Shown here: in pieces, positions 7,962 through 17,346 of the stretch
How positions within the stretch are numbered: the stretch's first letter is position 1
Layout of the letters: every line of letters starts with the position of its first letter
Source of the DNA: Mycoplasmatota bacterium
GTDB lineage: Bacteria > Bacillota_I > Bacilli_A > Izemoplasmatales > Izemoplasmataceae
Assembly: GCA_030595255.1 (NCBI GenBank)
Contig: JAUVDP010000009.1
Span: 1-43,695, forward strand
Direction of reading: 5' to 3'
Length of the DNA stretch: 43,695 nucleotides
Program-made: the position numbers and the translations under genes
Notes under the pieces: model-generated
The model's input: the letters and a program-made list of their open reading frames with translations, nothing else
What the model was told of the DNA's origin: nothing
Database searches by the model: none

Positions 7962-8195
7962 ATGGCAAGACCAGGAAATTTTCGTAAAAAACGTAAAAAA
8001 AGATGTTATTTCACTGATAACAAAGTTACATATATAGATTACAAAGATGTTGAATTACTAAAAAGATTTATTAGTGATAGAGGTAAAATCTTACCTAAAC
8101 GTGTTACGGGTACTAAATCAAGATACCAAGCAGAGCTTAGTGTAGCGATTAAACGTGCACGTCATATGTCTTTATTACCATTCATCAAAGAGTAA
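7962..8195 (+). CDS. rpsR: 30S ribosomal protein bS18
   Basis: A 77-residue basic protein with the family core [27 protein letters not shown] (given in part: [13 protein letters not shown]) and [30 protein letters not shown]18 binds S6 in the 30S platform. The N-terminus [10 protein letters not shown] keeps one cysteine. The RBS AAAGGAGGA is strong. It is the last gene of the rpsF operon; a terminator follows 20 bases later. Confidence 0.98.
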   Translation: MARPGNFRKKRKKRCYFTDNKVTYIDYKDVELLKRFISDRGKILPKRVTGTKSRYQAELSVAIKRARHMSLLPFIKE

Positions 8196-8213
8196 ATTTA
8201 ACCATAATAAGAC

Positions 8214-8239
8214 AAAGACTCAGAAATGAGTCTTTTTTT
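8214..8239 (+). terminator. Terminator of rpsF-ssb-rpsR
   Basis: A 9-bp stem (aaagactca / tgagtcttt) with a GAAA loop runs into seven T. Confidence 0.93.
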
Positions 8240-8270
8240 ATTAAAATATATATTATATATTTTAATTTTT

Positions 8271-8299
8271 TTGTATAATAAATACTAATATGTTATAAT
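8271..8299 (+). promoter_or_regulatory. Promoter of gdpP-rplI
   Basis: TTGTAT (8271-8276), 17 bases, TATAAT (8294-8299) with an extended TG (8291-8292). It starts a separate transcript for gdpP-rplI and probably dnaB. Confidence 0.8.
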
Positions 8300-8324
8300 T
8301 ATTTAGACAAAACGAGGTGATTAT

Positions 8325-10751
8325 ATGAAAACACTTTTTAAAGTTTTGGTACCAAGTTCTATTTTATTAATACTAGTTATGTTCTTAATATTCCAAGAGA
8401 ATACTACTTTTGTGATGGTTTTTTCAGTTATACTTTCAATTGGATTATTTAATCTATATTTTCAACTTTTTTTCTTCAACAGAAAAAATCAAAAGATTGT
8501 TTGGTTATCTAGAAAATTAAAAGATACTCAAGATGTAGTTGAACGAAAAGATATAGCTGAGAAGAAAGTTATAGCAGAAATGCCTATGGGTATTGTTCTT
8601 TATGACGAGTTTTTTGTTGTAAGGTGGGCAAATAACTTTGCTAAGGATATTTTTGATAATGTTCTTGTTAAAAGAAATCTAGAAACATTATCGAAAGAGA
8701 TTTTTGAGAATTTATCAAAAAATCATCCTGAAAGTGTTTTGGTTGTTAAGATTTATACTAATGAATATGAAATCATTTTTGATATCGAAAACAGAGTGTT
8801 ATATCTAACTACTGTTTCTGAACGTGAAGAAATGAGAAGAAAATATGAAGCAAATACTGATGTTATTGGTATTATAAATTTAGATAACTTAGATGATGCA
8901 ATTAGTGTTTTAGATGTATCAGAGAGAAGTTATATTCAAGGTAGATACTTAGGTGTGCTTGAAACTTGGGCAGATGAATTTGGATTTTATATTGTTCCAT
9001 TAACAAATGCAAAATTAATTGTCTTTATGAATAAAGAAAATTTATTAGAATTAATTGAAGATGAATTTAAAATTTTAGATAACATTGCTGAAATATCGAG
9101 AGATATTGATTTAATGGTTACACTTAGTAGTGGATTTGCTTGTACTAATATTAAACTAGATAAACTAGGAGATATTGCTCAAGAAGCACTTGATTTGGCT
9201 CTTTCAAGAGGTGGAGATCAAATTGTTGTTAATATTGAGGGGGAAGATCTTAGATATTATGGTGGTAATACTAATACTGCAGAGAAAAGAACAAGAATTA
9301 CTACTAGAATAAATATTCAAAGACTTGAACGTTTGTTTGATGAAAATAATCGTGTGTTTATAATGCCACACGTTCATCCTGATACTGATGCAATAGGTGC
9401 TTCAATGGGATTATTAAAATTAGCGCAAACATTTAATAAAGAATCATTTATTATTTTAGATAAAGAAGATTTAGACAAAACTGTTAAGAAGATTCTTCAA
9501 CTTATTGAGTATGAATATGTTGGTTTCTTAGGTGCGATAGTGTCACCTAGTCAAGCTCTAGACATGATTAATAGAGAAGATTTACTTATATTGGTAGATC
9601 ACCATTCTTATGGACAAACATTAGAAGAAAAAATGATAAGTAAAACTAAAGATTTAGTTATTATCGATCATCATAGAAAGTTATCTGATGCAATTCCAAA
9701 TGCATTGATTTCTCATATAGAACCATATGCATCTAGTAGTGTTGAACTCGTTACTGAGATGATTGATTTAGCTAGTAAAGATGTTGAGTTAAATCAGTTT
9801 GAAGCTACAGTTATGCTTTCTGGTATGATGGTAGATACAAATAACTTTATTTATAGAACAGGCGCTAGAACATTTGAAGCGGCTGCTATATTAAGAAAAT
9901 TTGGAGCAGATACATTTAAAGTTAAAACAATACTTCGTGAAGGATTAAGTGAAATAAAACTTAAATCACAATTATTGTCACTTGCAGAAGTTATACACCG
10001 TAAATTCTCGATTGTTATTGTTCCTAATGATATTGCTACAAGTAGAAATTTACTCGCAAAAGTTGCGGATTTGTTGTTAGAAATAGACGACACTGTTGCT
10101 TCATTTGCTATTGGATATTTTGAAGAAGGTAAAGTCGGAATTAGTGCTCGTAGTTTAGAAGGATTTAATGTTCAAGTTCTCATGGAAAAATTTAGTGGTG
10201 GTGGACATTTAAATAACGCAGGAGCACAAATCACAACTAATGATATCGCAGAAGTTAGATTAGATCTAATTGATTTATTAAACGAAGCTGTACAGGAGGA
10301 AAAACCAATGAAAATCATATTAATTAAAGATGTTAAAGGTCGAGGTAAAAAAGGTGAAGTTATTGATGTAGCGGTTGGATATGGTAACTACTTATTAACT
10401 AGTAAGAACGCTATAGAAGCAACTACTGAAAACCTTCAATCGATTGAAAGTGAAAAAGCTAAAAAGGAAGAAAAAGAAAAACAATTTCTTGATGAAATGA
10501 AAAAATTAAAAGATAAAATCGAAGGGTTACCTGTAAAAGTTTACGTTAAGATAGGTGAAAATGGGAAATTATTCGGGAAAATAAATTCTAAACACATTAC
10601 TACAGAATTTAAAAAACAAAACGGATTTGAAATTGATAAAAGAAAAATTCAATTAAAAGAAAACATATCTACATTAGGTAGTTATAAAATTGATGTTAAA
10701 TTACATAAAGATGTCACAGCTAAAATTGAAGTATTAGTTGTAGAAGAATAG
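8325..10751 (+). CDS. gdpP: GdpP-type c-di-AMP phosphodiesterase fused in frame to ribosomal protein bL9
   Basis: The 808-codon frame has no stop between the two parts. Residues 1-661 match GdpP: two membrane helices (about 7-52), a PAS-like region (70-160), a degenerate GGDEF-like domain (175-305), then DHH and DHHA1 domains with HVHPDTDA (349-355), DHH at 425-427, a second DHH at 448-450, and GGGH (625-628). GdpP hydrolyses cyclic di-AMP at the membrane. Residues 662-808 are a complete bL9. In Bacillus the two genes are adjacent but separate. Codons Q-E-E-K-P before Met662 contain AGGAGG, so free L9 is probably also made by internal initiation. Whether a full fusion accumulates cannot be told from sequence. 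Confidence 0.93.
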   Translation: MKTLFKVLVPSSILLILVMFLIFQENTTFVMVFSVILSIGLFNLYFQLFFFNRKNQKIVWLSRKLKDTQDVVERKDIAEKKVIAEMPMGIVLYDEFFVVRWANNFAKDIFDNVLVKRNLETLSKEIFENLSKNHPESVLVVKIYTNEYEIIFDIENRVLYLTTVSEREEMRRKYEANTDVIGIINLDNLDDAISVLDVSERSYIQGRYLGVLETWADEFGFYIVPLTNAKLIVFMNKENLLELIEDEFKILDNIAEISRDIDLMVTLSSGFACTNIKLDKLGDIAQEALDLALSRGGDQIVVNIEGEDLRYYGGNTNTAEKRTRITTRINIQRLERLFDENNRVFIMPHVHPDTDAIGASMGLLKLAQTFNKESFIILDKEDLDKTVKKILQLIEYEYVGFLGAIVSPSQALDMINREDLLILVDHHSYGQTLEEKMISKTKDLVIIDHHRKLSDAIPNALISHIEPYASSSVELVTEMIDLASKDVELNQFEATVMLSGMMVDTNNFIYRTGARTFEAAAILRKFGADTFKVKTILREGLSEIKLKSQLLSLAEVIHRKFSIVIVPNDIATSRNLLAKVADLLLEIDDTVASFAIGYFEEGKVGISARSLEGFNVQVLMEKFSGGGHLNNAGAQITTNDIAEVRLDLIDLLNEAVQEEKPMKIILIKDVKGRGKKGEVIDVAVGYGNYLLTSKNAIEATTENLQSIESEKAKKEEKEKQFLDEMKKLKDKIEGLPVKVYVKIGENGKLFGKINSKHITTEFKKQNGFEIDKRKIQLKENISTLGSYKIDVKLHKDVTAKIEVLVVEE
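10308..10751 (+). CDS. rplI: 50S ribosomal protein bL9 (C-terminal module of the fused frame, with its own start signals)
   Basis: From the ATG at 10308 the frame encodes a standard 147-residue bL9. The rRNA-binding N-domain starts MKIILIKDVKGRGKKGEVIDV and VGYGNYLL; a long charged helix rich in K and E links to the C-domain ending KIEVLVVEE. L9 sits at the base of the L1 stalk and supports frame maintenance. AGGAGG (10294-10299) lies 8 bases before this ATG, the best evidence for independent initiation. It is in frame with gdpP with no intervening stop. dnaB follows after 9 bases. Confidence 0.9.
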   Translation: MKIILIKDVKGRGKKGEVIDVAVGYGNYLLTSKNAIEATTENLQSIESEKAKKEEKEKQFLDEMKKLKDKIEGLPVKVYVKIGENGKLFGKINSKHITTEFKKQNGFEIDKRKIQLKENISTLGSYKIDVKLHKDVTAKIEVLVVEE

Positions 10752-10760
10752 GAGGGTACT

Positions 10761-12113
10761 ATGGATAGAATAACTCCCCATAATATAGAAGCTGAACAAT
10801 CAGTACTAGGAAGTGTATTTGTAGACCAAGGTGCAATGAAAACTTTGGTTGATAAATTAAATTTAGATGATTTTTACAAAAATCAACATAAAGTTATCTT
10901 TGCCGCTATGATAGAGTTATTTCAAGACGACATAGATATCGACTATACAACTTTATCAAATAAACTTGATTCTAAAGATTTACTTAATGATGCAGGTGGA
11001 ATCGACTATATTTTAGGGCTAATTAACTACGTACCGTCGATTGTTAACTTAGTCAACTATATAAACATTGTTAAAGATAAATCGATTACCCGAAGAATTA
11101 TGGAGGCTTGTAGAGTTATCATTGAAAAAGGTTTTGAAACAGATAATGCTATTGATTTTGTGGATAGTTCTGAAAAAATCATTTTCGATATTGCAAAAGA
11201 AAGAAGAACTACAGACTTTGTAAGAATTGGTGAAGTTGCTGAACAGGTTATTAGTAAAACTGAAAGTACTAAAGATAATCAAGGTAAAATTACAGGACTT
11301 GATACTGGGTTTGAAGTATTGAATGAGTATATACTAGGACTTCAACCTTCAGAGCTAATGATTATAGCAGCAAGACCTTCAATGGGAAAATCAGCATTTG
11401 CACTTAATATAGCTACTAATGTAGCCAAGATGAAAGATAAACCTTATGTAGCGTTCTTTAGTTTAGAAATGGGTAGTGATCAGTTAGTAAGTAGGATGCT
11501 TGCAGCTGAATCACGTGTTCATGGTAATAAAATACGTACAGGGCATTTATCAAATACGGAATGGAGACAGTTAAGTTTTGCTCAAGAGATTTTATCAAAA
11601 CTTAATATCGTATTCGATGACTCAGGAACTGTAAAAATAAATGACTTAAGACAAAAATGTCGTAAGTTAAAACAAGAAAAAAGATTAGACTTAGTAGTAG
11701 TCGATTATCTTCAATTGTTAAGTGGGTCTAACCCAGGTGTTAATAGGGTTCAAGAAGTTTCAGAAATTTCAAGAACTTTAAAAGAAATGGCACGTGAAAT
11801 GAAGATACCAGTTATTGCTTTATCTCAGCTTTCAAGAAATGTTGAAAGAAGAGATGATCGTAAACCTGTAATGGCGGATTTAAGAGACTCTGGATCAATT
11901 GAGCAAGATGCGGATATTATCCTTTTCTTATACCGTGATGATTACTATAATCCAAAAACAACAGATAGACCAAATCAAGTTGATATCTATATTTCTAAAA
12001 ACCGTCAGGGAGCTACTAATACAGACGGATTTAGACTTTCATTCAACAAGCCGTGTAGTTATTTTGAAAACCTTCATGGTAGTGTTGTAGATGAAGATTT
12101 AGATCTTGATTAA
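10761..12113 (+). CDS. dnaB: Replicative DNA helicase DnaB (DnaC in Bacillus naming)
   Basis: A 450-residue hexameric 5'-3' helicase that drives the replication fork. The N-terminal domain starts RITPHNIEAEQSVLGSVF and is complete. The RecA-like motor shows Walker A ARPSMGKSAF (K210), SLEMG, Walker B VVVDYLQLL, and the H4 region with ADLRDSGSIEQDADIILFLYR. Length fits the family. The RBS GGAGGG is strong. The rplI-dnaB order is that of Bacillus and many Mollicutes. No intein or insertion is seen. Confidence 0.98.
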   Translation: MDRITPHNIEAEQSVLGSVFVDQGAMKTLVDKLNLDDFYKNQHKVIFAAMIELFQDDIDIDYTTLSNKLDSKDLLNDAGGIDYILGLINYVPSIVNLVNYINIVKDKSITRRIMEACRVIIEKGFETDNAIDFVDSSEKIIFDIAKERRTTDFVRIGEVAEQVISKTESTKDNQGKITGLDTGFEVLNEYILGLQPSELMIIAARPSMGKSAFALNIATNVAKMKDKPYVAFFSLEMGSDQLVSRMLAAESRVHGNKIRTGHLSNTEWRQLSFAQEILSKLNIVFDDSGTVKINDLRQKCRKLKQEKRLDLVVVDYLQLLSGSNPGVNRVQEVSEISRTLKEMAREMKIPVIALSQLSRNVERRDDRKPVMADLRDSGSIEQDADIILFLYRDDYYNPKTTDRPNQVDIYISKNRQGATNTDGFRLSFNKPCSYFENLHGSVVDEDLDLD

Positions 12114-12142
12114 ATAATTTGAAAAAAATAATAAATAAATGT

Positions 12143-12174
12143 AAAGTTCGTAACCTAGGTTACGAACTTTTTTT
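12143..12174 (+). terminator. Palindromic terminator after dnaB
   Basis: A perfect 28-base palindrome (12143-12170; half-site aaagttcgtaacct) is followed by T residues to 12174. It forms a very stable hairpin and most simply ends dnaB. It also lies 37 bases before the hydE RBS and overlaps where a hydE -35 should be. Confidence 0.85.
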
Positions 12175-12215
12175 GTTATTATATATATAATAAAATCGGA
12201 CTAGGAGTGATATAT

Positions 12216-13337
12216 ATGAAGACTATATTTGATAAATTAAATGGTAATTGTAAGAACAGTGCTAGAGTGTCAAAAAAGGTTATAGATTTAATTGATAAAT
12301 TAGCTAATAATACTAATCTTGAAAGAGATGAATTTTTATATGTTTTAGATAATATCACAGCTAGAGAGACAGGACATTTATATAAGAAGGCTTATGAAGT
12401 GAAACACATTTATTATCAAAATAGAGTATATTTACGTGGGCTTATTGAGATATCTAATTATTGCAAGATGGGTTGTAAATACTGTGGGATTAACTATAAA
12501 GCCCAAGGTGTTGAAAGATATAGATTAACAATTGAAGAAATAGTTAAGTGTTGTCAAATCGGATATGATCTTGGATATAGAACATTTGTAATTCAAAGTG
12601 GAGAAGATTCATATTATACCGATAAGTTAATAATTGAGATGTTAGGACTTATTAAAGATAAGTTTCCTGATGTGAGAATTACTTTATCACTTGGAGAAAG
12701 ATCATGTGAATCTTATCAAAAGTTATATGACGCTGGTGCAGATAGATATTTACTGAGGCATGAGACAGCTTCAAGAAGATTATATGAATATGTTCATCCT
12801 AGTTTTATGAGTTTTGATAATAGGAGAAAATGTTTGTCTAATCTAAAAGAGATTGGGTATCAAGTTGGAGCCGGGTTTATGGTAGGATTACCTACACAAA
12901 CGAATGAAGATTTGGTAGAAGATTTAATTTACTTAAGAGAATTAGGACCTGAAATGATAGGGATTGGACCTTATTTATGTCATGAAGATACTGAGTTAAA
13001 AGGAAATGAATCTGGAAGTTTAGAAGAGACTTTAGTAATGGTTGCGCTAACTAGATTAACGTTACCTAAAGCTTTACTACCAGCGACAACTGCGCTTGGT
13101 AGTTTACATGCAATAGGGCGTGAAAAGGCTTTGAAATCAGGGGCAAACGTAATGATGCCTAATATTAGTCCAACTGAAAATAGAGCTAAGTATGAAATAT
13201 ATCAAAATAAGATTTGTATAACTGATGCAAGCGATCAATGTAGAAATTGTATTGAAGCGAGAATTGTTGGAGTAGGACACGAAATAGATTTAGGTGTTGG
13301 AGATTATATAGATTTTGAAAGGAATGAAGAAAAATGA
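12216..13337 (+). CDS. hydE: [FeFe]-hydrogenase maturase HydE (radical SAM)
   Basis: A 373-residue radical SAM enzyme. The cluster motif is C83-x3-C87-x2-C90 (SNYCKMGCKYCGI). HydE-specific blocks are VIQSGEDSYY, LSLGER, YLLRHETAS, GFMVGLPTQT and GIGPYLCHEDTEL. HydE acts on the HydG-made Fe(CO)2(CN) cysteine complex during assembly of the H-cluster. Resemblance to biotin synthase is generic. I start at ATG 12216, which has AGGAG (12203-12207) ahead; GTG 12207 is part of the RBS. TATAAT at 12186-12191 may be the -10. It overlaps hydG by ATGA and opens the operon. Confidence 0.95.
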   Translation: MKTIFDKLNGNCKNSARVSKKVIDLIDKLANNTNLERDEFLYVLDNITARETGHLYKKAYEVKHIYYQNRVYLRGLIEISNYCKMGCKYCGINYKAQGVERYRLTIEEIVKCCQIGYDLGYRTFVIQSGEDSYYTDKLIIEMLGLIKDKFPDVRITLSLGERSCESYQKLYDAGADRYLLRHETASRRLYEYVHPSFMSFDNRRKCLSNLKEIGYQVGAGFMVGLPTQTNEDLVEDLIYLRELGPEMIGIGPYLCHEDTELKGNESGSLEETLVMVALTRLTLPKALLPATTALGSLHAIGREKALKSGANVMMPNISPTENRAKYEIYQNKICITDASDQCRNCIEARIVGVGHEIDLGVGDYIDFERNEEK

Positions 13338-14707
13338 GTGAAATGATAAATAAAGAATATATAAATAAAATAATAAAAGCGGGGGAAAATCCAACGCATC
13401 AAGAAATACAAAATATACTAGGAAAAGCAAGTAAAAGAATTAAGTTAAGTCACTTAGAAATATCAATGTTGATGAGTGCTTATGAAGAAAATCAAGTTCA
13501 TCAAATATACAATATCGCTGGTAAAATAAAACAAGAAATATATGGGGATAGAGTAGTTATTTTTGCACCCTTATATATTTCAAATTACTGTGTTAATAAT
13601 TGTAAATATTGTGGATTTAGAAGAGATAATAAATTCTTAAGAAAGAAATTAACTCAAGACGAAATCAAAGAACAAGCAATGCAGTTAGAAAGACTAGGAC
13701 ATAAGAGATTAGCGCTAGAGGTAGGGGAATCTCCTAAAGAGACTCCTATTGAATATGTTTTAGAATCTATAAAAACTATTTACGATAATAGTTCAATTAG
13801 AAGAATTAATGTAAATATAGCTGCGGCTTCTGTTGAAGAATTAAGAAAGCTACATGAGATAGGGATTGGAACTTATATTTTATTCCAAGAAACTTATGAT
13901 GTAGATGCATTTAGAGAAATGCATCCATCTAGTATAAAAGGTAATTATAATTATCATTTAAACTCATTTGATAGAGCTTTTGAAGCTGGTGTTGAAGATG
14001 TTGGTGGTGGAGTATTATTTGGACTTGCTGATTATAAGTTTGAAGTATTATCTTTAATTATTCATAATGAATATTTAGAAGAAAAATACGGATGTGGTTT
14101 CCATACAATAAGTGTGCCAAGACTTAAAAAAGCTGAAGGTATGAGTTTAGAAGATTATCCTCATATTGTAACTGATGAAGAGTTTAAAAGAATTGTTACT
14201 GTAATTAGACTTGCAGTTCCTTATGTAGGTATTATTTTATCAACTAGAGAAACAAAAGAAATAAGAGAAGAGTTAATTGATCATGGTGTTTCTCAAGTAA
14301 GTGCTGGAAGTAAAACTGATGTTGGTGGATATCATGATGAAATAGAGGAGGAAGAAGCTCCTGATCAATTTGAGTTATCTGATGAACGAAGTGTAATGGA
14401 AGTTAATAAAGACTTGATTAAGTCTGGATATATACCGTCTTATTGTACTGCCTGTTACCGTAAGGGACGTACAGGGGATAGATTTATGAAGTTAGCTAAA
14501 AGTGGTAAGATAGGGCAAATTTGCGAGCCTAATGCTATTATGACTTTAGCTGAGTATATTATGGATTACGGTGATAAGGAAATGATGGCTATTGGGCTTG
14601 AATTTGTTTATGAACATGCTAAGAATATTAAGAATCAAACTGTTAAAGGTAAATTAGAAGAAAATATTGAAAGAATTATTAATGGGGAAAGAGATTTATT
14701 TTTCTAA
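13334..14707 (+). CDS. hydG: [FeFe]-hydrogenase maturase HydG (tyrosine lyase, radical SAM)
   Basis: A 457-residue HydG, which cleaves tyrosine to p-cresol and dehydroglycine, the source of CO and CN for the H-cluster. The SAM cluster motif is C86-x3-C90-x2-C93 (CVNNCKYCGFR). The C-terminal auxiliary cluster motif CX2CX22C is C371, C374, C397, which separates HydG from its relative ThiH. ALEVGES and GVLFGLADYKFE fit HydG. The start overlaps the hydE stop. The end lies 13 bases before the aspA-like start, so the operon continues. Confidence 0.96.
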   Translation: MSEMINKEYINKIIKAGENPTHQEIQNILGKASKRIKLSHLEISMLMSAYEENQVHQIYNIAGKIKQEIYGDRVVIFAPLYISNYCVNNCKYCGFRRDNKFLRKKLTQDEIKEQAMQLERLGHKRLALEVGESPKETPIEYVLESIKTIYDNSSIRRINVNIAAASVEELRKLHEIGIGTYILFQETYDVDAFREMHPSSIKGNYNYHLNSFDRAFEAGVEDVGGGVLFGLADYKFEVLSLIIHNEYLEEKYGCGFHTISVPRLKKAEGMSLEDYPHIVTDEEFKRIVTVIRLAVPYVGIILSTRETKEIREELIDHGVSQVSAGSKTDVGGYHDEIEEEEAPDQFELSDERSVMEVNKDLIKSGYIPSYCTACYRKGRTGDRFMKLAKSGKIGQICEPNAIMTLAEYIMDYGDKEMMAIGLEFVYEHAKNIKNQTVKGKLEENIERIINGERDLFF

Positions 14708-14720
14708 AGGGGGAAAAATA

Positions 14721-16118
14721 ATGAGAACTGAAAAAGATTTTTTAGGTGAGATTGAACTAAATGACAATATATTTTACGGTATTTCTACTTATAGATCTCT
14801 TGATAATTTTGATGTAAGTAGTGAATTTGTTGATTTAAGAATTGTATATGAACTTGTGAATATTAAGAAACAAGCAGCAATTGCTAATATGAAACTTAAA
14901 TCTCTTGATAAAGTAATTGGAGAAGCTATTGTTAAAGCGTGTAATATGATATTAAATCATGAGTTTGATAGTTCTTTTGTTGTTAATAAATATCAAGGTG
15001 GAGCTGGAACTTCTACTAATATGAATGTTAACGAAGTAATCGCTAATATTAGTTTAGAAATACTTGGTAAAAAATTAGGTGAATATGATTATATTCATCC
15101 AATTAATCACGTCAATTTACATCAATCAACTAATGATACTTTTCCTACTGCAGTAAAGATTGCATGTATAAAAGAAATTAGAAATTTAGCTAATTCATAT
15201 GCATCTCTTCAAAAGGCTTTTCAAGCTAAAGAAAGTGAATATGGAAGTACCTTAAAATTAGCTAGAACTGAGTATATGGATGCACTACCTATACTTGCTG
15301 GACAAATGTTTGGAGCTTATTCTGAAACAGTATCACGTGATAGATGGAGAATTTATAAAGTTGAAGAAAGATTAAGAACAATTAATATTGGAGGAACAGC
15401 TATAGGAACAGGATTAAACGCTCCTCTTAAGTATACGTTTATGATGACTACTTTACTTCAAGATAGTACTAATATTGGATTATCTCGTGCTGAATCTTTA
15501 ATTGATAATACTCAAAATTTAGATAGTTTTAATGAGGTATCATCGCTACTAAAAGTAGCAGCTTCTACTTTAATAAAAATAAGTAATGATTTAAGATTTT
15601 TATCTTCAGGACCACATGGTGGAATAGGTGAAATAGTACTACATGATAATCAGGTTGGTTCATCAATAATGCCTGGTAAAGTTAATCCTGTGATACTTGA
15701 AATGGTTATTCAAAATGCGAATAAAGTTATCACAAATGATATATTAATAACTAACCTTGTTTCAAGTGGAAGTTTAGAGTTGAATCCGTTTGTTCCAATG
15801 ATTGGTGAAACATTACTTGAATCATTAACTTTATTGAGTAAAACAGTAGAAAAATTTAATAAAAAATGTATTAAAACTTTATCAGTAGATAAAGAAAGAT
15901 GTTTAGAAAACTTAGAAAAATCAGCTTCTTTAATTACACCTTTGATATCAATTATTGGGTATGATAGAGCAAGTGAGATTGTGAAGATAGCTCAAAGTAA
16001 GAAAATTGGGATTAAAGAAGTTTTAGTAAAAGAAAAACAATTTACTAAAGAAGATATTGATAACTTGTTAGAACCATACAATATTACTAAGCCTGGTGTT
16101 ATTAAAGGAGGTAGTTAA
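14721..16118 (+). CDS. aspA: Aspartate ammonia-lyase-like protein within the hydrogenase maturation operon
   Basis: A 465-residue aspartase/fumarase superfamily enzyme. The signature loop GSSIMPGKVNP is intact, and YQGGAGTSTNMNVNEV and HPINHVNLHQSTNDTFPTA match aspartase/fumarase substrate-binding blocks. The expected reaction is aspartate to fumarate plus ammonia. An aspartase-like gene beside hydE/hydG/hydF recurs in other anaerobes, as I recall; supplying ammonia for the azadithiolate bridge is a plausible but unproven reason. I start at ATG 14721, preceded by AAAGGGGG; an in-frame ATG at 14667 would overlap hydG and has no RBS. Fumarase activity cannot be excluded. Confidence 0.87.
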   Translation: MRTEKDFLGEIELNDNIFYGISTYRSLDNFDVSSEFVDLRIVYELVNIKKQAAIANMKLKSLDKVIGEAIVKACNMILNHEFDSSFVVNKYQGGAGTSTNMNVNEVIANISLEILGKKLGEYDYIHPINHVNLHQSTNDTFPTAVKIACIKEIRNLANSYASLQKAFQAKESEYGSTLKLARTEYMDALPILAGQMFGAYSETVSRDRWRIYKVEERLRTINIGGTAIGTGLNAPLKYTFMMTTLLQDSTNIGLSRAESLIDNTQNLDSFNEVSSLLKVAASTLIKISNDLRFLSSGPHGGIGEIVLHDNQVGSSIMPGKVNPVILEMVIQNANKVITNDILITNLVSSGSLELNPFVPMIGETLLESLTLLSKTVEKFNKKCIKTLSVDKERCLENLEKSASLITPLISIIGYDRASEIVKIAQSKKIGIKEVLVKEKQFTKEDIDNLLEPYNITKPGVIKGGS

Positions 16119-16119
16119 G

Positions 16120-17346
16120 ATGAGTATGAATAAAACTCCTAGATCTAATAGAACTCATATTGGAATTTTCGGAAAAAGAAATGTAGGTAAATCTAGTTTT
16201 ATAAATGCTTTAACTAATCAGCAGATTAGTTTAGTATCTGACTTTAAAGGAACTACAACAGATCCGGTGTTTAAATCAATAGAAATATTACCTCTTGGTC
16301 CTTGTGTCTTAATTGATACTGCGGGTATTGATGATAAAGGAACAATTTTAGGAGATATGAGGGTACAAAGAACTTATGATGTGATTAATAAAACTGATAT
16401 TGGGATTATTCTTTTTGATATAAATGATGTTGATGATTTTACTTATGAATATGATTTAATTAAAGAGTTTAAAAAAAGAAGAAAACCTTATTTACTTGTA
16501 GCTAATAAGGTTGATCTTCACAGTGATGATAATTTCTTTAAAATATTTAAAAAAGATAAGGTGTATAAAGTAAGTTCTGTAACTAAAAAAGGAATAGAAG
16601 AAATTAAAGAAGTTATAGGTAGTACATTAAAAATAGAAGAAGAAAAGTTTAGGGTTGTAGGGGATTTGTTAAAACCTTTAGATATAGTAGTTCTTGTGAC
16701 TCCTATAGACAAGGCTGCGCCTAAAGGAAGATTAATACTTCCTCAACAACAAACTATAAGGGATGTTTTAGAAAGTGATGCAATTAGTATTGTTGTTAAG
16801 GAACATGAACTTAGAGATACATTATCTAAGTTAAATACTAAACCTAAGCTTGTTATTACTGATTCTCAAGTATTTTTAAAAGTATCTGCAGATACTCCTA
16901 AAGATGTTATGCTTACTTCTTTCTCGATATTATTTGCGAGAAATAAAGGTGATTTAGAAGAGTTAGTAAGAGGAGCAAAAGCTATTGAGAGTTTAGAAAG
17001 TGGAGATGTTATCTTAGTTAGTGAGGGATGTACTCATCATCGTCAAAGTGATGATATAGGTACTGTTAAAATACCGAGATGGTTACGTCAACATACTGGG
17101 AAAGATTTTAATTTTAGATATAGTTCAGGGTATACATTCCCTAAAGATATGAGTGATGTTAAGTTAGTTATTCATTGTGGAGCTTGTATGTTAACTAAAA
17201 CTGAAATGATGCATAGAATTAATGAAGTAAAAGATAAAGGAATTCCAATTGTAAATTATGGTATTTTAATATCATATGTTCAAGGAATATTTGAAAGAGC
17301 TTTAGAGCCTTTCCCATTAATTAAAATGATATATGATGAAGATTAA
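16120..17346 (+). CDS. hydF: [FeFe]-hydrogenase maturation GTPase HydF
   Basis: A 408-residue scaffold protein on which the diiron subcluster is completed before transfer to HydA. The N-terminal GTPase domain has GKRNVGKSS (18-26), IDTAGIDD and NKVD. The C-terminal [4Fe-4S] ligands are C304-x-H306 and H352-C353-x2-C356, matching the HydF pattern with 45 residues between. The start at 16120 has AAGGAGG and overlaps nothing; an in-frame ATG at 16096 lies inside the aspA-like gene. It is the last gene of the operon. The structural hydrogenase is not in this window. Confidence 0.96.
   Translation: MSMNKTPRSNRTHIGIFGKRNVGKSSFINALTNQQISLVSDFKGTTTDPVFKSIEILPLGPCVLIDTAGIDDKGTILGDMRVQRTYDVINKTDIGIILFDINDVDDFTYEYDLIKEFKKRRKPYLLVANKVDLHSDDNFFKIFKKDKVYKVSSVTKKGIEEIKEVIGSTLKIEEEKFRVVGDLLKPLDIVVLVTPIDKAAPKGRLILPQQQTIRDVLESDAISIVVKEHELRDTLSKLNTKPKLVITDSQVFLKVSADTPKDVMLTSFSILFARNKGDLEELVRGAKAIESLESGDVILVSEGCTHHRQSDDIGTVKIPRWLRQHTGKDFNFRYSSGYTFPKDMSDVKLVIHCGACMLTKTEMMHRINEVKDKGIPIVNYGILISYVQGIFERALEPFPLIKMIYDED

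Noticed and set aside
12216-14707. Biotin synthase (BioB) or ThiH for the two radical SAM genes
   Set aside because: HydE-specific blocks, the HydG C-terminal CX2CX22C motif and the neighbouring HydF make maturases far more likely.
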